Below are positions 22,884-36,900 of a stretch of 64,000 bases of DNA, piece by piece. A program made the position numbers and the translations under genes. The notes under the pieces were generated by a model. That model saw only the letters and a list, made by a program, of their open reading frames with translations, searched no databases and was not told where the DNA came from. Each line of letters starts with the position of its first letter. Positions within the stretch are counted from its first letter, which is position 1. The DNA is from Eutrigla gurnardus. Its lineage: Eukaryota; Chordata; Actinopteri; Perciformes; Triglidae. The stretch spans positions 14,453,986-14,517,985 of the forward strand of contig OY741266.1 in the NCBI GenBank assembly GCA_963514095.1, given 5' to 3'.

Positions 22884-25439
22884 GTACGCAGAATGTATGA
22901 CGCTGTAACGCTTCTTGCGCGTCAAACATCTTGAAGTTAACATTTCGCTCCGTCGCCTTCTCGTTTCTTTGTGCCATTTCCAAGTATCGTCACCTCTAAA
23001 ACGCGCGCCTTGCTGAGGGATGCTCCCCCTTATTTCTGTGTCGGTTCAACTAGACGGCGCGTGTTTTGAAGCCAGACGCCCTTTTCTGTTGGCTCGCTTG
23101 TGGCTGGGTGTCCTGGTAGATGTGTAACGTTAGCATGCCTCACGTCGGCTGGGCGCTGAATCACTCCTGAAAACGCCATTTATCTGGGGGTGTACAGTGG
23201 CACACGCTGGCACGGTGTTGGTGGTATCGGGTTCAACGTATCGACCGGCTGCTGGTGTTTCTCTCAGCGAGCCTCGCCGCCGTACAACGCTATTGTTCTG
23301 CGAGGCCTTCGGCTAAACCCGGGAGAATTCAGCGTGCTTTGCTCTCCGAGACAGATGGCATTATTAAAGCCCCACTCGAGGCTCGGGACGAAACACCCAG
23401 AAACCCTCCAAACAAACGGTGTCAGAGTGGGTTCCTGGGACCACCTGGGGGTGCTTGACAGGGGGCCAACAACACGAGTAGCTGTTACTACATACTGGTG
23501 GTTTGGGCAGTAGGCTACAATACACAACACGTATCTCAATGTGTTTGAAGTATTGAGAGACCTCCTTGTTGATGCACTGAGATCCTATCTGGGCTGATAA
23601 GTTTTCAGTTTATGTGGGGTCCTACAGTCCAGAAGGGTCTTTGATACACATGAAAAAGTCATATGAAGTACCTGGCACCCCTTTCCTGCCCACTCACTGC
23701 ACATTCAAGGGTCTTCTCAGTTGTTTCTGGCCCACATAACTACCAATCTCTGTTTTCATATTTGCATCCTTGCACTTGAAGTGATCTCATTCTTGATTTT
23801 GGCAGCACAGCCTGAAAAAAGGGAGGACTGTCGAGAGCTCGGAGGCAGACTATCGGACGGCATCGTCTGCTGATCTCTATGATAGAGGGATGCCGTTTGT
23901 CATCCAGGTTTTGGCTGAGAGTCTACGTTACATAATGGGTGTGTGTTTTTGGGCTTCCTGGGTGTGGCGGGCAGGGTTGTGTGTGTGTTCTGGAGCGGTG
24001 ACTCTTAAAAAGATATTTTACATGCAGATGCTCACTGGGAAGTGTGTTGCCTCCTGAAACCCTGGTGGAGCTGCTGCTGGGGAGCTTGTCACCTGGATGT
24101 GAAACCAAGTGTGAATGACACACCAGTTTCTGACTTTCTGGCTAGGCTCCAAGAGCACACTGTTGGGTCACTGGCTGCTTCGTTTCACTGAATTTGAAAG
24201 ACGTTTGCTTGGATATGAAGGACTCAATTGGTGTGCTGTTTGTGGCCAACAATGCACTGTGCACTGGTCAATGAATAAAGTTGGGAAACATCGTGACCAC
24301 ATTGTTTCTTATCAGGTATTTTGTTTGTTTTTGTGTCTCCTTGAGGCTAAGCTAATGTTATTTCCAGAGGAGCAGAAAACTGGTTCGGGCTGCCCTTCAG
24401 GTCCCGGCAAAGACCCACACACTTCCAGCCTCTGAATTCAGCCTGTGTTTTTATTCTGCACAGCCATTTCCGCTGTCAACACCTCCGTTTCCCCTTCCTC
24501 TTCCTAAAGGCCAAAGCAAACCAGAAGAGCTTGAAATAGTTATCTCCTTTCACTGTACGATAACATTGAGAAGTCTCAAGGGTTCAGATAAGGTGGTTCA
24601 AAAAGACGACAGGCGTTATGCAAAGAAGAATAGCTCTTCATGTTTATTCATGATGAGATTATATTTGTTAAATGACAAACATTCATTCCTTCTTTATCAG
24701 TTTAGTTGAATATGTTTCTACAAGTTCACTGTATGTTGTTCATATTGCCTACTTTAACGACGAGGCAGGTGTGTGGTGCATAACGGAGTGGCGGCAGTTG
24801 TTTATTTCAGGCATGAGAGAAATGCAGGTGGTTGACATTGCAACAGTTGCGGTAGTGTGACTGTTTCAAATGCCATGCGTTGAGGGGGGAACTGAGCTGA
24901 TGCTCTGTGACTGACTGAATGAAATCCCTGTTCTGTGGTGTCACTGAAATATGTTGAACACCCCGAATACTTTCTTCTCAGCGACTTGAGAGCTTTCCTC
25001 AAGCTTGTAAAGCTATGTCAAATTTCAGCAATCTTAACCAGCTTGCCAGAAGTTGATATCTATCTGAAATGGCAGGCCTGTGAACAAAAACTAGCTACTG
25101 CTGTCCTTAGTGCCTGCTTCACCCTGTTAAATGGTGTGATATGCTGTGGGATTACTACATTAGGCGCTGATGATTTGTGCTCTTCCGTTTAGCTCGAGCT
25201 CATGTGAAACGGCTGTTACACTGCTGTGAGAGGTTATGATGGTTATAGGTGTTGGGGTCAAGGGTTCAAATCTATTCTCCGTCGTGATCCGACATTGTGA
25301 GAACAGAATGTACTTACAAATCACTCCCCCCATCACAAGCATCAGTGTTTTTGGGGTATTTTTTCAGTCATTAGAGAACATTTAAAGCTAAAATCACCCT
25401 CTTCCTTAATGAACATTCTGGTTCATAAAAAGCCCAGCA

Positions 25440-25560
25440 CAATTTCAAACCTCCAAAAGTAGTTGCCGATTTTGAGTTTTCTGTCAATCCACCAATTATC
25501 GAAAAACTTCATCATCAAAGACGTTGAAGATTGATTGACTCATCATTTCAGCTCTTGTTT
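25440..25560 (-). repeat. Fish dispersed element fragment
   Basis: On the minus strand it reads AGAGCTGAAATGATGAGTCA, then ATTGACAGAAAACTCAAAATC and GGCAACTACTTTTGG, the pattern of a common fish element with an AGAGCTGAAACGATTAGTCG terminus. Degraded and non-coding. Confidence 0.4.
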
Positions 25561-28500
25561 GTTTGAGTGAATTTCCTAAAGCTATCGTTCTCAGGGAAGC
25601 TGAATGACGAGCACAAGTCTTGCTCAGGGCAGAGCATTTGCATCTTGGCACCTTTTTGGAAGTCAACTGTTTTGACCGCCTGCAACCGGTGTCAGTCTCG
25701 AGCCAACACCCATGGAAATGGTTGACTGCATCTGTTTAAGATGACATTTGGGGCTGAACTGCATTACACCATTCACCCTTAAGGTTTCTCGTGCATCTAT
25801 TGTGTTGCTTGTGGCGTTCGAGCAGTGGGGTTGTGAGACGGTGTGGTGCTGTGACTCTCGTCACTGTGGTTTGGAGGCTGGCACTCTCCTGCCAATTACA
25901 CAGTGATGGATGCTTGCATTGCATTTTTAGGCACTCGGTCTGTCTGGGTCTGGGGCTCAGTGCACTGTAATTATTGAAAGAGTAATTCAGCACTTTGGTA
26001 GTCTGTTTGTTAGCTCACTTTGATAGCCTGAAATGCCATCCCAAAGACTGCTGTGCTGTGCCAGTATAGATACTTTCTTTCAATTTAGATAACTGATTTA
26101 CATGAAGCCTTGCATTAGTACTTGCATAGGTCTATTTACAGCTAAAAATGCTAATTAGTGTAGGTGATACGAAAATGATTTTAACCTATTAACTGAGAAA
26201 AAGGATAGGTGAGGTTTTTCCTTGAGCACCATTTGCCATGTTTTGCAGATGTCTGCTGAACCAAAGCTGTATATTGCAGTTAGTTTGGTATATTTTGGTA
26301 TAAGTTGTCTTGGTAAATCAAAGTGCACAGCATTTATAAGGGTGTATTTGTGTGCGTCGAGCAGGCTGGGGACATCCTGTTGGCATCCTCTGCATCTGTT
26401 CAGAGAGGCAGGCAGGCAAGGTGTGGAGTAACTGTGGATCTGGCCTCAGCTGACCCTGCCCAGTCAGAGGCACAGCGACTGATCTGGCCCTCGGCCTCTC
26501 CAGCATTATATTGACTATCTGTCTCCAGCCGGTTGGCCGGTGCACAGGAGAGTAGCCGCTGGCTGGCTTTAATACGGCAAAACTGATGTCAGCTCTGGCT
26601 TCTGTACAGCTTACCACACATTACAGAATCTCTTAATTTGGTTCTTTTGTTTTCATGCTGAATTCAAGTTACTGAAAATGTGAAAGACAAAATGTGTGAG
26701 GTAGCTCTTTGTCTCCAGCCCCCACCTACTACTTTTATTAGTTGGTTGATATTGGAAAGCAACAGGAAATGGAAAATGAGGAGATAACGCGAGACAAAGA
26801 TCCTTGGTGGGAAGCTGGTATGAGTTTCATAGTGAAGTATGCCTCGTCTAGATCTATTTCATAGCCATGGCTTTATTCTATAACTTCCTCCCTACCGTTT
26901 TATTTTCCATCGATATTCTTGCCATCCTTCTGCAGCCTTTCAACTGATTTCTACCACACAACCTCTGTTAGAGGAAGTTGAACTTGTCTGTTGTGAACAC
27001 TACGGTGGTGATTACTTGTTGGTAATTTTAACAGCGAATGTCAGCCTGGCACAAAACTGCAGTGAGTGATGTATATGGGACTACAGCTGCAGGTTTTTAG
27101 GAAATAACTTAGGAAATATCCTGATTTTACATCTATATAAATAAGCTTTACTATTGTTAGGTCATTTGTTTTTAATGACATCTTGTATATGTTGTGCTTA
27201 TTGCGACAGCCCTACCTGTGACTGACTAGCAGTCCTCAATGAACAGGTTGGACTGTGGTTGACTGTGCATTAAGTTCACCATCAAAGAGGTGTCATGCGT
27301 CCATCCCTCTTTCACCCTGCAGCCTATTCAATATCCATGGGTTCTTTTGGGTGAAGTTACCCACACCAGCTGCTCCCCTGTCCCGTTGCACCAGTTAATC
27401 CACTTGAAAACCCACCCAACCCCCACCCCCCTCGGCACCATGCCTGAGGGGTTTACATGGTGCACAGTGCAGACAATGGGGCTTGTCTCCCCCCTCCCAC
27501 CCCCCCATAGTTCCCTAATGTTATACTCGGTAATGCACGCAAACACTTAAGATGATCATGGTGGGGGGGGGTTGACACCATTTATGACATACACTCACTT
27601 GTCTCCTTGGTTGATTATGGCACCCATTGACTTTGCTCTCTTTGCTGTCAGCCTGTCCTGGTGGCAGCAGAGACTGGCTTGGTGCTTTTTAAAAACCTTG
27701 CCAGGTTTGTAACAGATTGTAACCCATTTATTTCAGACCCCTCCACTGCCACTAGCCTCTAGTCCGTACCGTTTTGAGTGCCACTCCCTTAAAGGCTAAC
27801 ATGCTAAGTCCATTTAACTTGTAGTCACGCTTAACCACCTGCTCCTAATGGCCTTATCGAGTAGCTTACAGTCACTTAGCACATCTTAGTGTCCCATATG
27901 GAATTGATTAGAGTAAGCTGCATACTTGATGTAAAGCCAAACACACTATCTCAGTGAAAGTGTTTTTGTTTTTTCTGCTAAGGGCATTTGCCTGCTTTTT
28001 GCCAATGCTAATGTCTTGTCAAGTTAGTTTTTTTTAAATCTGTTTTATTTATTCATATCTGTGTGATGGACAGAAGTGCTGTGCTGTGCTGTGTACTCTA
28101 ATTTCCTCCCCTAATCTAATTAAAGGTATCGCCATAAGACCTATCCCTAGGCTTTGTCTACTGAAACTTGTAAACACTTGCTGGAGCAGAAACTCGTGCA
28201 CAGAACTAACCTTGCAACAGCTGCTCTGCTAGTAGTTTACACACTGTTGCTGCTGTTCAAAGTTTAAAAACACATGACACAGTCGTTGTTTGTATGTTTC
28301 TATGCTGGCGATGGCCAAGCATTATGTTATTGAGTTATCTGTCCAACCGATCGATTTTCTTGAACACGATAGCCCAGGAACGCCTGGAAACTCCTGGCAC
28401 TGAGCATTGGTCAGACGCCATGTTTGTATACATTCCTGGCACTAACTTTAAAAGCGCTGCAATGGAAGAGGAATGACTGATTGGTGGAGTTGAAGTGAGT

Positions 28501-30708
28501 AGTTATCTATAAGGTACCTCCTCATTCTATTGCAAAAAGTAAACAAGGGGGCAGCTGTCTGGAGCTAGATCACTGAATGTTTCCTACTCATTGTTTGCTA
28601 CATTGTATGTAATTTGCAGTAAATATTATAGGATTCAAGAATCATTGTCATTTCGCAAACGCATGGATGCAGTTGTAGTCTACTCACCATGGCCATGTGT
28701 CATCTCTGAGGGAAAAAAAGGTGGAGTAATATACAGTAAAAACATTGTGGACAGCTAAACCCTTGAATGAATCAGTGCTCTTCACATCCAGTGGCACACT
28801 GTGCCAAAAGTCAATAATCCAACAGCTATGTTGCACATAGACTGTAAGTAGCTGACAAGCTGCATCATCCGTCATTGCCTTGATGTTTATTGGTTGTTTC
28901 TAACCTGGTGCACACTCTCGGCATCATTTTAAGACTGTTGGACGACTGCTGGAGAGCTTTGAGCATTAGGATGAATAGACTTGTATTAATTACTACCTAT
29001 GCCATGAAGGCCACGCACATGCCACTATTTGCAAGTGCATTTAGTCCAAATTGTCCTTAACCTAATTGTATCACTTCCTGTTACTGAAGCTCTGCAGCAT
29101 TTCCTAATGGAAGTAGAAATGCAAGATGTCATGAAATAACCAAACTCGTAACATTTTCAATTAATGAATCATTGTCTGCTGTCATTTAGCCACAATCTCA
29201 GATTTAAATCCCTTTTTAAAAAAAAATCGATCATTATATCAGTCACTATCACTATGGGCCTAACTTTGGTTGGGAAACTGCAACAAGTTTATTGTTGACA
29301 AACTTTGAGAAATGTAGATAAAACCCCAAATAAAAGGGCAGGGCCAGAAAATGCCATCCTTGTAGCGATGAGAGCAGATTTTATTTCCATTTGAGCAAAA
29401 TCAGTGCGATAAGATGCAAACATATTGGCGTAGATACCCACTGTATGTAATGGCCGAGATGCATCTCTGGCTTTGTTAGTATGAGTCAATGTTGTTGCCT
29501 TTTTTGGTTATTGTTGCTCCATAAAATTATGCTATCATCTAATTTCTTAGCCATGGAGCCACACAGTACATACTTGTGTTGTGCTTTCTACTTTTAATGA
29601 CGCATTCCTTTACTTAACATGCTTTTAACTGACTAACTGAAGAAGTCACAAGTTGTGATATTGATCTAGGCCAGAGCACAGTCCCTCTTATTCAACTGAG
29701 GAATTAGGCAGGAACATGAGAAATATCCCTTTTTTTCTGAATTACCCTCCAAGGACTCATTATGAACCATATTCGTGTTTGTGTCAGAGTGAGAGGGCTG
29801 CAAGGACTCCTGGTGTGTAGAGATGGAGGCAACTATTGAGCAGAATGCTCTTGTTGCGCTGCATATTCACAAACGCTTGGCTCATGTGGTCTCTGCCTTT
29901 CCTGTCAGCATAATTTGAGACATTAGTGTGCTTGTTCCAACAGCAGATTGTATTTCTCTGTTGTCAGTCTGTATGTGTGTGAACTAAACACTCGCTTGGT
30001 GATCCAGAAGAAACTGCACTACTGCCTTGTATGGGCTGTTAAGAGAAATGGGAGGCTGTGAGTGTAAACCATCCAACTTTTAACTTTTTTTTTTTTTTTT
30101 TTTAGATTCATCGGTCATTGTACATTTTTATGGTTTTTGGAGTAGGGGTGATTGTAGTAGACAGGGATTGAAGTGAAAGTAAGCAGTTTTTCCAAAGTTA
30201 AGAAAGCACCCCTGTCTTTCTCAAATTAAACCTCTTGTTTGGCTCTTCGTTCCACTGCATAAACCGACCACTCTCTTCCCTTTTAGCCATTTCATTCACA
30301 TACATTTGTGTCCTCGCTCAGACTGAATACAGCCAGTATTTCTCCCAGTACATGCCTCAAATACACAGAGGAAAAATTATGAGCCAATGAACTTTATGCC
30401 ACACCATATACACAGTCTGAACACTCCCAGGACTGTAAACATTGTCAAGTTTACCCAGCCAGCTTTTGTTTTGAATGTCCAAAGGTGCATTTCTTTTATA
30501 GAGTTGAAGTGACTGTGGAGTTAAAGAATGCAGGAAGTGGCAGGCCACTAAATAACATTTTTTTACTGCTTCCATGTAAATGATTGCAAATTACATTTTC
30601 TCATCATGCACACTTTCATCACATCCTTTGCTCACTTGCACTCTGGTGAACCCATCTGATGCACACACATTCATTGGACTCCCTATGAGCCACTTGCTCT
30701 GTCGTACA

Positions 30709-30752
30709 CACACACACAGACACACACACACACACACAGACACACACACACA
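30709..30752 (+). repeat. (CA)n microsatellite with GACA interruptions
   Basis: Runs of CA broken by two AGACA units, in the long first intron of the prr36-like gene. Confidence 0.9.
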
Positions 30753-33700
30753 GATGGACAGCTGCCTGTAGCCCTGAGGAGAGCTGGAATGTGGATGGGT
30801 CAGATGTGCCGTTGATACCGATGCTGCTCTAGGCAACTACCATTAATCATCTTGTAGCAGATTCAGCACTTACATGGATCTTAAAGTAGAAACTCAAAAT
30901 CGGGCAACTGAATTGTGAGTTTTATCCCAAATAGGACTCCAACTAAAGATTATTTTCATTATCAATCATCATATGATATGAGTCATGACGTATGTTTATC
31001 CACTAAAAGCAACTTGTGTTTAAACGCATAATCCGTGTATCAGTCCATGTGTGCATTGTCTCTTTGCTGTTTTACAATTAACTACAGCAATGTGACAGCT
31101 GTCTTGGATGTACAGATGACATTAAGCCCGAGCATCCGTATTTCGCCTGTATCAATGGCCGCCCCATTCACCACCACCTCCAGCAGTCTGCACAATGCAT
31201 TCCAAAACCCGGCCACGCTCTCCACACAGCTAAATCCCCCTCTGCTTGTATTAGACACAGTATTAAAAATGACCTATTTTGTCAGACATCACTTCTAATG
31301 TCTGAATGAGTGGAGCGTGACACTGAGAGATGGGGTACAACAGATGTAATTTAACTGCCTCAGAGGTCAGGAGTGATATTTAATGACACACAAGGCCATA
31401 TTTCTTTTATTAGAAGTGGAATGTAAATACCACGAGGCCTTTTCCCCGTCTTCCTCTAGCAACCATACAAAGTAATGTCTGCTTTTACTCTCGCTTGAGC
31501 AAAATGCACATGGCTGCAGTTTTTTTTCTCCCTTTTTTTTATGTCTTTGTCTTCATCACAACACTCAAAGCACATTGTAATTGTCACCAGGGGTTTTGAA
31601 TTCACTTGGATATTAACCATGTGAGGCTGGCTTAAAAGAAGGCATACTGTCCTCAATGTGGTTTTAATTCTCAGTGAACTTCATCTTGACCAGGCAGACC
31701 ATTTTATTTGGGGGGGGGGGGGTGTTACCAGGAGTGCTGACTCAGCATGTTCTTAGCTACGTGTCAAACTATTTGAAGAATCCCCAAATAATGTATGTGT
31801 CGAGTGCAGTCTGAGGGATATGAAAATGAGCACCAGTTCTGCAGGGCAGTCTGGCTGCAATTTAGTAAAACATCCCTTATCTGTGCGTGCATGGATGGGA
31901 TTTTAATGATCCATTCACTTCCCCTCTGCGCTGCGTCACATAGTGTCAGCTGGCTAGAGATGATGCCTTTACTTGTCCAGAAGGGGGTCATCACATGAGG
32001 AATGTGATTCATTCTCCTATCTGCTAAGCCCTTGGCATTAGTAGCTGGACTGGCAAAACTATGCCATGCACGTCACAGTGCCAGTCAAATTCCCTGTCTC
32101 ACGGCTCTTTCCATTTAGAGCAGCTCCTTTCTGGTCTGAATAACGTGAGTTGCTTTTATTATCGAGGACAGCCACCACTTCAAAGATCAAGTTTGACCTG
32201 GTGTAAATACTTTTTTTTTTTTTTTTTTAATACAAACATTCCAACCAATCAAGATTGAAATCTAGAAGGACCAGTCGGAAGCCACTTTGCTAACCCCTTC
32301 TCCACGTTCCCAATTTGCTAATTGCTTTGACACCTTTTCATTCATATTAAATGAGTTGATGACAAAGGATTGGATTTGCACCACACTGTCCCAAAGGTTT
32401 TGCACTTTAGCTAAATGACTATCATTTAAGACTTGCAAACGTATAAACATTTTTGGATGGGAAAGGTGTCACAGTATCGGTTACCTCTGATGTCGATGTG
32501 TAACTGGTGGGGATCAAATGATTCCTTACCTTTTTTTTTGAAGTGCTGCTTCTTCAAAAGATGGACTTGGACAGTTTATCCATCCTAAAGTCAAGTGTTG
32601 GTAGTCCTGGTTATTATTTTAAACTGTGATGCTGTATAAATGCACCCAATATCTCATCTCTGGGGAAACTTGCTCATTGCAACTTGTCATTTTTCCAAGA
32701 TGTGATTAGTTAATGGCTTTTCATTAATCTTCTACAGCCATGACCTTATTAGTTTGCTCTTCCTGAATTGCTGTCATGGATTGTTCATTCGTAATATTAC
32801 GCCTGCCTTTCTTGCCTAGTAGGAAGAACCTATTCTGTTATTTTATTAAGTTTTTCTTTTGTTCCATTACTAAGGAATATTCTATTGTGCTATGTCTATC
32901 CCTCTCAATCTGTTTTTTATTTCCTCTTCAATCCACCTCGAGCACAGCTTGTTTTCTGGGCCATACAGAGCTTCTACTGGCTAGACCATAGGTGTAGCAA
33001 TTTACGGGAAGCTGATCTATACACAGTGGGAGGAGGGGAGGAACAAGTGGCTATAGGAAAGGGAGAGGAGTAATCGGGAGGGGGTGGGGAGAACATGCTG
33101 TGGTCACAGCGGCAAAGGAATGGGGAGTGTGGGTGGAGGGGATGATTGAGGGGGGAAATAAAACCCATAACAGATCTGGGAAGAGCTCTTTCCAGCAAGA
33201 GAAAACTAATCTCACCCCCTTTCTCCAACCTCACCACAGCTTCTTTTACTCTACATTAATTTCAAGTTTTCCACTAGTGCTGTCAATTAGGGAATCTCCC
33301 AGTCCACACATTTCTGTTTAGCGATCACAGGGATCACAACAGAGACAAAGACAATGGCTGACAAGTGGGCCATTTGGTGCTTGTTTTCCACCTCCTCCCT
33401 CTCCTCCTCATCTGTGTCATGACAGGAGTCTGTGAAGCCCTCCAAACCACAGCTTTTTCCCTTTTCGATTGCAAGATGCTTAAAGTGATTTGGAGCACAG
33501 TAACAAGTCATCAGCTTTTTATATTTCTGGCCAATAAAACTTTGGAATTAAAACGACCCATGGTTTCTTTATTGTGGTATTTTAATAGTGATTAGTAAGT
33601 TTATTTTGGTACCGCACACATTATGATGCATTATTACCATGGTAGTTCTGTTAGATGGGTGGACTAATGTGTTGGCATCTCTTACTGTTCACTTCCTGTT

Positions 33701-33996
33701 TTTCAGACTCCCCCAAATTCCTTGGAGGCCCCTTACCATAAACGGCATTTCCTTTGGCTGACAGTGACATGTAACTCATATGACTTCATGAGCAGTACAG
33801 AATGGTTCAATAATGCATTCAAGAGGTGGTGTACCGTAAATGACATCATGAATATCCTTGTGATTAATGTGTTTTGTTCTTCCCCTACAGGACGCCAAAG
33901 TGTGAGAGGTACGGGCCAATCAAAACGAGTGTGAGCAGCTGTAACCTGTAAGCCAGCAGCAACGTCGGCGATTACACCTTTTTTTAGGAGGAGGGA

Positions 33997-36900
33997 ATGA
34001 AGCCGGATGGGGATACTATGGAAAAGAATGAGCCCACTGAAGCCGCAGCAGAAGCCGAGCCCACCACTTCACAGGACAACATAACAGAGCAAGCCCCATC
34101 GCAACCAGAAGAAGCTGCGAATGATGCAGCACCCAGGGCTACTACCAACGCCAATGGCAAGCCACTGGCAGTTTGCAAAGGCAAACCAAAAGCTGCTGCA
34201 ACTAAAACACAGCCCACAGCCAAATCTGCAGGGGCCTCCGGATCACGGCTAGGCACGGTCAAATCATCAACTGGTGCTTCTGCGGACGCAGTCAAGAAAA
34301 CTGTGCCTACAGCAAAACCATCGGGGGCTGTACCTAAAAGACCAGCGGGGGGAACAGCAGCTTCCTCCACGGTCAAAAACCAATCTAGAGTGCCTGACAA
34401 GAAGCCTGTTGGACTGGCCAGGACTACCTCTGTTCCTGCTGCCACAGCAACAAATAGTACCAGACCAACAACGGTGAATGGCATTTCTAAGAAGAAACCT
34501 GCAGCTGAGACCGTTAATGTAGCTAGATCCAAAACAACGGGTAAGTCTGACATATGTATAATTAATTAAATTCCTGTTTTACTTCTCATTCATTTACTTC
34601 TTGTTGTGTTCAAAAATATCCACTTGTCTCTCAGGTGTCTTTAACAACTGATGCTTAAACATGTTTTCTTTTGCATTTCTGGTTAATTAGAAGTCTTATT
34701 GTCATGTTCTTCCATTTATTGTAGCTACTGCCAGCAAAGCAGCGGCCACCACTGCCCCAAAACCCAGCACTTCGACCACAACAAAAGCTACTGGTGCCAC
34801 CCTTTCAAAGGCCACCAGGTAGGCATAATGCAGATAAAAGCTGATAAAGTAATTTAAGCAGCCAACGTTGACTTTTCTGACAACAACTCCTTTCCCCTGC
34901 TTTTTCTTCCCTGCTCTGCATTGTGTTCCTGTCCGTCATCTTCCCCCTCTCTCTAAGAACTTTTTAGTCTCCCTTACAAACTGAATGAGGCTCACTTTGT
35001 TTGTCTTGATGCCCTGAAAGAGAACCATGGAGAACGACGGCCTTTGTGGTCTTTGGGCCGTTATTGAGTCAGATTTCTCTTCAAGAGTGTGAGTCATGTT
35101 AGCAGAAATAACCTGAGACAGAGGCCCTTAACAGAGGCAGCGATACTGAAGAACTACCTCTTTGTCCCAAACAGACCCCCTGGCAGAAACCAGCGCCACC
35201 TCCCCAGGGCAGGGAGCTGTTGACTCTGACTATAATCCCCCTCATACTGAGCTGGTGGTTTGGAAAGAGTGCTCTAGTTGGACTCAACTTGCTGCTCTCA
35301 AATGATATTTTTGGCTTTTGCAGAATTACATAGTTGGCTTATAGTGCGTGTGTGTGCGTGTGTGCATGTGTGTGTGTGACAGAGTCCTCTGAATTAATCA
35401 GATGCGGCATTTCAAGTGTTGGAATCTGATTACAATGGCACATCATCCCTATGTGATGGTTTCCTGGCTCGTTCACCGGCATGTGACATCAGGGCCTCAC
35501 CTTTCGGCTTGAGACACAGGGAGAACCACAGGAGAACAGCAGCAGGTGTCTGTCCATGTGACAGATGAAGCGCGTTGCATTTCATGCCACCTGCATGTGA
35601 CGTCCAAGTCAGTGGCATGCCGAATCCTTTGTGTAGCAACAGGAGTGGTGGTGTGCTTTTCAGTCAGTATTGGTGTCCGTGCTGGCTCCCTGACAGACTC
35701 AGGCAGCAACACCAACAGACCTTGCATTAGTCATAACACTAATAACGATGGCTCCAATAATCTGTATAAACACATGCAACAGTATTTAATGATGGTCAAG
35801 GATCTGGCTATTTAATTAGATTATTTAGCTGCGATACAGGGGCTGCAGAGCCTTTTCCTTGTACTTTTGCAGCAACCTCTGTGTAATTCCAGCCGTGCCA
35901 TATTGTTACTCATATTGCTGAGACAGTCGATAATGTGCAGGGGAATCTTTTCCATGTAGATGTATTGCGGTAAAACCATATAGACCGTAAAGCCAACGTG
36001 TTTGGTAAAGACCCGCCATCCTCATGAAGTATTAATATTAATTGGCCCAAAGGGAGGAATGGAAACAATGGAAATAATTGTATTTTTATTAGAGCCTCAT
36101 TCATAAAGGGCAAATAAGATTTTGGATTTGCAGTTAGTTCCTGGAAATATGATGGGGAATAATATTTGATAGAATGATATAAGAAGGCAGTCAAATTCTG
36201 GATCCATGCTTAGCAGTCTTGGCTTTCTTACTTACTGTATAGTAAGCACCATAGAAACGCATGCATAATCTATCAGTTTTGTTTCAAAAAACACTTAAGA
36301 TTTTTATACAATTACATTAACCGTAGAATCCCCATACCTTTCCCTCCCTCTCCCCGATCAAAACATCACCTTACTCCCGCTCCTAACAATCCTTGGGTCA
36401 GGAGGATGTCTCATTGGTCGATGAAGACCGTTGATAACTGGAGTCTAAGCCAAATGTAAAATCTGGCACCTTCTTTGCTTTGCTCTTCTCTACTCCCACA
36501 GTGGGTTATGATGGCCTTGCGCTGACTGAGCAATCAGTATTTGTCCACCCCACCCCCTCTTTCAATCTCTTCTCTCCCCCATCCTTTTTTCGCCGTCTGT
36601 GCATGTACAGTGCTGGGCATTTGGCCAGGATCTCCTCAAGCCCTCCTTACGGCCCAACTTCAATCGAGCTGTCCCCATACTTCAAACTCCTTAATCATTT
36701 AGCTGCATACATGATGTAAAATGCAGAGTGTGGGTAGTTATGTAACATGAGAAGGACTGCGATTATGTTGCTGAACAATCGGTAAGATGATTTATGTTCA
36801 ACGATCTCCATTTGGAATGGACAGAATTGCAGGAGGATAGTACTTTTTTTGCCTCTGGGATAAAGAATGTCCTCATTATTCAAACATGAAATGGGTTGTT

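Larger units (their letters stand above)
22884..33890 (+). other. First intron (about 11 kb) of the prr36-like gene
   Basis: No coding exon is recognised on either strand. It contains a dispersed repeat fragment at 25440-25560, a CA microsatellite at 30709-30752, a T-run near 30090 and a G-run at 31712-31722. Several stretches (for example 26.3-26.6 and 27.3-27.5 kb) have higher GC but no exon-like structure. Confidence 0.55.

Noticed and set aside
30709..30752. Direct repeats considered as a CRISPR-like array
   Set aside because: Simple dinucleotide microsatellite in a vertebrate intron; no spacers.
33100..33321. Purine-rich stretch (GGGGAGTGTGGGTGGAGGGG region) as a candidate functional G-quadruplex
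   Set aside because: G-runs are irregular and intronic; nothing beyond composition supports a function.
33984..34553. 189-aa open frame on the minus strand, Ala/Val/Leu-rich
   Set aside because: Exact antisense of the Ala/Thr/Lys-rich first coding exon of the prr36-like gene; low-complexity codons open the opposite strand by chance.
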